Below are positions 5,536 through 6,243 of a stretch of DNA of 6,243 bases, piece after piece (the stretch's first letter is position 1; every line of letters begins with the position of its first letter). The position numbers and the translations under genes were made by a program. This stretch comes from Lachnospiraceae bacterium (lineage in GTDB: Bacteria; Bacillota; Clostridia; Lachnospirales; Lachnospiraceae), in NCBI GenBank assembly GCA_900766925.1, contig CAAFXG010000296.1:1-6243 (forward strand), written 5' to 3'. The notes under the pieces are model-generated. The model was not told the origin of the DNA and made no database searches. It was given only the letters and a program-made list of their open reading frames with translations.

Positions 5536-5549
5536 GCGAGTTTACTCGC
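5536..5549. repeat. hairpin GCGAGT-TT-ACTCGC over the istB stop codon
   Basis: A perfect 6-bp stem with a two-base centre that spans the istB TAA (5544-5542). The tight loop is unfavourable for RNA. No T-run follows in the istB direction. It may be chance or a small stabilising structure at the transcript end. Confidence 0.3.
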
Positions 5550-6243
5550 GTAATGCTTTGTCTAAGCCATATACTTCGCGCATTGAGATATCATGAGTTG
5601 CATCAATGCTTGTGATATTGATGCGATAACTGTCATGAGCAATGCGGTCTATGATTGCATCAGCCAGAGGACTGTCATCACCACCAAGTTGATCATACCA
5701 TTCCTCAAATTCATACTGAGAGCAGAAAATCGTAGATGATTTCCTTCGCCTACGGTGGAGCAGTTCGAAGATATCCCTTTGTTCTGTTTCATTTGTTTTC
5801 AATAAGAGCCACTCATCCAGAATCAGTACAACTGGGTTGGCATATTTCGCCATGACCTTTTTGTAGTTGCCATCACTTCGTGCAATTTCCAGATCAATCA
5901 GTAGATCCGGAAGACGAACATACTTTGTATTGTAATAACGTTTACATGCTTCCATGCCAAAGGCACATGCCATGTAAGTTTTACCGCAGCCTGTAGCACC
6001 GGTAATAAAAAGATTCCGGTGTTCAGATATATACTCGCAAGTGGCAAGTCTGCGAATCAGTTCCTTGTTCAGCTTGCGTCCGGAAGTGTAGTTGATATCC
6101 ATGATATTTGCTTCCGGTTGGTCGAATCCGGCATTCTTAATCAGTCTTTTGAGACGGTTGTTTTTACGGCTGCTGTATTCGATATCCACCAGCATACCGA
6201 ATTGATCCTCAAATGGAATTTCCTTGCATTTGGGATCATCCAG
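5542..6243 (-). CDS. istB: IS21-family helper ATPase IstB, 5' end beyond the window
   Basis: IstB is the AAA+ partner of the transposase IstA; it binds target DNA and stimulates strand transfer. 233 residues are visible, and the frame stays open to the right edge. The codons before the internal ATG at 6195 (LDDPKCKEIPFEDQFG) look like IstB, so the true start lies outside, probably some 25-30 codons upstream. Walker A is GATGCGKT (visible residues 82-89), Walker B VLILDE (139-144), followed by the sensor-like STIFCSQYEFEEW and DRIAHDSYRI. The C-terminal SMREVYGLD segment is the usual family ending, so the 3' end appears complete. The gene is intact as far as it can be seen. istA is expected immediately to the right of the window. 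Confidence 0.92.
   Translation of the reverse strand: MDDPKCKEIPFEDQFGMLVDIEYSSRKNNRLKRLIKNAGFDQPEANIMDINYTSGRKLNKELIRRLATCEYISEHRNLFITGATGCGKTYMACAFGMEACKRYYNTKYVRLPDLLIDLEIARSDGNYKKVMAKYANPVVLILDEWLLLKTNETEQRDIFELLHRRRRKSSTIFCSQYEFEEWYDQLGGDDSPLADAIIDRIAHDSYRINITSIDATHDISMREVYGLDKALRE
5542..6243 (-). mobile_element. part of an IS21-family insertion sequence
   Basis: Identified only through istB. The element continues to the right, where istA and the other terminus should lie. Its left terminus is either within the 79 bases between the two stops (5463-5541) or, if the IS4-type element inserted into it, as far left as about 3973. Confidence 0.6.

Larger units (their letters stand above)
4020..5540 (+). 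mobile_element. IS4-family insertion sequence, ends approximate
   Basis: An intact transposase gene is flanked by hairpin-rich DNA. I could not find long terminal inverted repeats. The limits given join CTCGCA at 4020-4025 with its complement TGCGAG at 5535-5540; only six bases match, but the resulting length of about 1.5 kb suits the family. A nine-base direct repeat, TGCGAGTTT, occurs at 4046-4054 and 5535-5543 and offers a different, equally weak boundary hint. Treat the element as real and its ends as unresolved. Confidence 0.4.

Noticed and set aside
4020..5540. CTCGCA/TGCGAG as proven terminal inverted repeats of the IS4-type element
   Set aside because: Only six bases match and the left copy already serves as a terminator stem; used only as an approximate boundary.
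1..6243. CRISPR array, tRNA, rRNA or riboswitch
   Set aside because: No regularly spaced direct repeats, no cloverleaf with a CCA-type end, and no recognisable conserved riboswitch core was seen on either strand.

Overview
The window looks like low-GC DNA from an anaerobic Firmicute of the class Clostridia, probably the Lachnospiraceae. This rests on strong AGGAGG-type ribosome sites, AT-rich intergenic DNA, the clostridial style of the hcp/ferredoxin pair, and protein fragments I recall as common in that family. No organism can be named from the sequence alone.

Left part (1-807): the 5' end of an Rpn/YadD-like gene of unknown function leaves the left edge on the minus strand. Upstream of it lies a minus-strand remnant of a DprA/Smf-like DNA-processing gene (292-651). 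It keeps the central Rossmann core but lacks both ends, and a second small frame (512-676) overlaps it.

Central part (808-3886): this is a compact nitrosative-stress module. A ferredoxin-like protein (2431-3129) and the hybrid cluster protein Hcp (808-2412) form a minus-strand operon. A Crp/Fnr-family regulator (3227-3886) is transcribed away from it. The 97-bp divergent region is dense: both predicted promoters share one self-complementary -10 octamer, and a GTTGT-N4-ACAAC palindrome is centred exactly 41.5 bp upstream of the predicted operon start. That is the classic position for a class II Crp/Fnr activator. The likely circuit is that the regulator senses NO or a related stress, activates ferredoxin-hcp, and may limit its own transcription. 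The ferredoxin would pass electrons to Hcp.

Right part (3887-6243): this is mobile DNA. An intact IS4-type DDE transposase (4185-5462) is bracketed by many short inverted repeats and preceded by a strong terminator hairpin. Converging on it is istB, the helper ATPase of an IS21-family element, whose 5' end and partner istA lie beyond the right edge. The IS4-type element may have inserted into or next to the end of the IS21 element, but the element ends cannot be fixed from this window.

I see no rRNA, tRNA, CRISPR array or clear riboswitch. The best candidate for something not fully described is the hcp control region together with its regulator, whose recognition helix lacks the usual CRP/FNR base-contact residues.
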